DNA from: Liolophura sinensis
Lineage: Eukaryota > Mollusca > Polyplacophora > Chitonida > Chitonidae
Reading direction: 5' to 3'
Assembly: GCF_032854445.1 (NCBI RefSeq)
Contig: NC_088295.1
Span: 92,685,805 to 92,745,804, forward strand
DNA length: 60,000 bases
The notes under the pieces were generated by a model, which worked only from the letters and a program-made list of their open reading frames with translations, searched no databases and was not told where the DNA came from. The translations under genes were made by a program, and so were the position numbers. Below, piece by piece: positions 57,815 through 60,000 of the stretch. Every line of letters starts with the position of its first letter. Position 1 is the first letter of the stretch.

Positions 57815-59414
57815 AAATTTACAATCATTATTCTATATGTCGGCAGTTCTACACTGCTGTATATCTGATGGGTAGGAAATTCACAATCATTACTCTATAT
57901 GTTGGCAGTTCAACACTGCTGTATATCTGATGGGTAGGAAATTCACAATCATTACTCTATATGTCGGCAGTTCAACACTGCTGTATATCTGATGGGTAGG
58001 AAATTCACAATCATTACTCTATATGTCGGCAGTTCAACACTGCTGTATATCTGATGGGTAGGAAATTCACAATCATTAATCTATGTGTTGGCAGTTCAAC
58101 ACTGCTGTATATCTGATGGGTAGGAAATTCACAATCATTACTCTATGTGTCGGCAGTTCAACACTGCTGTATATCTGATGGGTAGGAAATTCACAATCAT
58201 TACTCTATATGTCGGCAGTTCAACACTGCTGTATATCTGATGGGTAGGAAATTCACAATCATTACTCTATGTGTCGGCAGTTCAACACTGCTGTATATCT
58301 GATGGGTAGGAAATTCACAATCATTACTCTATGTGTTGACAGTTCAACACTGCTGTATATATGATGGGTAGGAAATTCACAATCATTACTCTATATGTTG
58401 GCAGTTCAACACTGCTGTATATCTGATGGGTAGGAAATTCACAATCATTACTCTATATGTTGGCAGTTCTACACTGCTGTATATATGATGGGTAGGAGAT
58501 TCACAATCATTACTCTATATGTTGGCAGTTCTACACTGCTGTATATCTGATGGGTAGGAAATTCACAATCATTACTCTATATGTTGGCAGTTCAACACTG
58601 CTGTATATATGATGGGTAGGAAATTCACAATCATTACTCTATATGTCGGCAGTTCAACACTGCTGTATATCTGATGGGTAGGAAATTCACAATCATTACT
58701 CTATATGTTGGCAGTTCTACACTGCTGTATATATGATGGGTAGGAGATTCACAATCATTACTCTATATGTTGGCAGTTCAACACTGCTGTATATCTGATG
58801 GGTAGGAAATTCACAGTCATTACTCTATATGTTGGCAGTTCTACACTGCTGTATATCTGATGGGCAGGAAATTCACAATCATTACTCCATCTGTTGGCAG
58901 TTCAACACTGCTGTATATATGATGGGTAGGAAATTCACAATCATTACTCTATATGTTGGCAGTTCAACACTGCTGTATATATAATGGGTAGGAAATTCAC
59001 AATCATTACTCTATATGTTGGCAGTTCTACACTGCTGTATATCTGATGGGTAGGAAATTCACAATCATTACTCTATATGTTGGCAGTTCAACACTGCTGT
59101 ATATATGATGGGTAGGAAATTCACAATCATTACTCTATATGTTGGCAGTTCTACACTGCTGTATATCTCATGGGCAGGAAATTCACAATCATTACTCCAT
59201 CTGTTGGCAGTTCAACACTGCTGTATATATGATGGGTAGGAAATTCACAATCATTACTCTATATGTCGGCAGTTCAACACTGCTGTATATATGATGGGTA
59301 GGAAATTCACAATCATTACTCTATATGTCGGCAGTTCAACACTGCTGTATATATGATGGGTAGGAAATTCACAATCATTACTCTATGTGTTGGCAGTTCA
59401 ACACTGCTGTATAT
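57815..59414. repeat. 62-bp satellite array, about 26 copies
   Basis: Unit gatgggtaggaaattcacaa, tcattactctatatgttggc, agttcaacactgctgtatat, ct. Variants (tctacac, atatatgatg, gtcggc) recur in blocks: gggcaggaaattcacaatca with actccatctg at 58863 and 59172, about 310 bp apart, indicates a five-unit duplication. Confidence 0.96.
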
Positions 59415-59785
59415 CCAAGGAATCCCAATAAGCAAGGCACCCCACTGGCCAAGGAAACACAATGCCCAAGGATCCTCACTATCCACATGACCCCACTGTC
59501 CAGGGAACCACACTCTCCAAGGATTTTCTGCATCCGAGGAACTGCATTCCCCAAGGAGCCTCACCGTCCACATGACCCCACTGTCCACGGAACCTCGCTG
59601 TCCAACGAACCACATTGTCCAAGGAAACACACTATCCAAAGAACCACACTGTGCCAAAAACCCTACAGTCCAAAAAACCTCACTATTCAAGGAAACACAC
59701 TGCCCTAAGAGCTTCACTGTCCAAGGAACCACAATGTCCATGGAGCCTCACTGTCCAAGGGACCACACAGTCCAACAACAATGTG
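59415..59785. repeat. Degenerate 18-19 bp repeat
   Basis: About 20 loose copies of ccaaggaaccacactgtcc, starting directly where the 62-bp array stops. Confidence 0.85.
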
Positions 59786-59825
59786 ATCAGAACGTAAGTA
59801 TCAGAAAGAAATGTATGGTTATCAA

Positions 59826-60000
59826 TTTATTTATTTCTTTGATTGGTGTTTTACGCCGTACTCAAGAATATTTCATTTATACGACGGCGGCCAGCATTAT
59901 GGGGGTAGGAAACCGAGCAGGGCCCGGGGGAAACCCACGACCATCTGCACGTTGCTGACAGACCTTCCCATATACGGCCGGAGAGGAAGCCAGCATGAGC
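59826..60000 (-). mobile_element. SINE, minus orientation, cut by window end
   Basis: tttgattggtgttttacgcc, gaatatttcatttatacgac, and the reversed body to ggccggagaggaagccagca. The tRNA-like head would lie beyond 60000. Confidence 0.9.

Overview
The window looks like nuclear DNA of a marine lophotrochozoan, most likely a mollusc. This rests on intron-split genes with GT-AG junctions, several copies of a tRNA-headed SINE whose tail reads ggcgtaaaacaccaatcaaa (a type I associate with bivalves and other molluscs), long CA/TA microsatellites, and a secreted discoidin plus chitin-binding protein. No species can be named from sequence alone. One assembly gap of exactly 200 N lies at 50663-50862. 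Roughly half of the 60 kb is tandem repeat: about 28 arrays with unrelated units of 12 to about 90 bp. Layout: 0.5-6.7 kb, two large arrays (24 bp and 89 bp units). 7.3-7.7 kb, a fold-back palindromic element. 8.8-15.6 kb, a complete six-exon minus-strand gene. 15.95-16.06 kb, the terminal exon of another minus-strand gene. 16.5-21.3 kb, arrays and SINE pieces. 21.3-25.5 kb, AT-rich with no convincing gene. 25.5-28.1 kb, promoter-like DNA and a 2.3 kb plus-strand first coding exon of an unidentified Ser/Pro-rich, probably nuclear protein. 28.1-50.7 kb, mostly arrays, with a few short candidate exons. 50.9-51.3 kb, a non-LTR retrotransposon remnant split by a SINE. 51.4-60 kb, sparse sequence, more arrays, one candidate minus-strand exon and a SINE cut by the window edge. 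The best-supported gene (9434-15599, minus) was rebuilt by matching splice sites and codon phases. Six exons give one 267-residue open frame: signal peptide, F5/8 type C (discoidin) domain, and a C-terminal peritrophin-A (CBM14) chitin-binding domain. Each of its five introns carries its own unrelated minisatellite. The DNA directly after its stop codon is a 68 bp tandem array whose unit is a copy of the last 15 or so codons plus the stop. So the gene's own 3-prime coding end appears to have been amplified. The plus-strand 25.8 kb exon ends at a strong phase-1 donor. Possible continuation exons are given with low confidence. Apart from the discoidin gene, no set of genes can be seen to work together.
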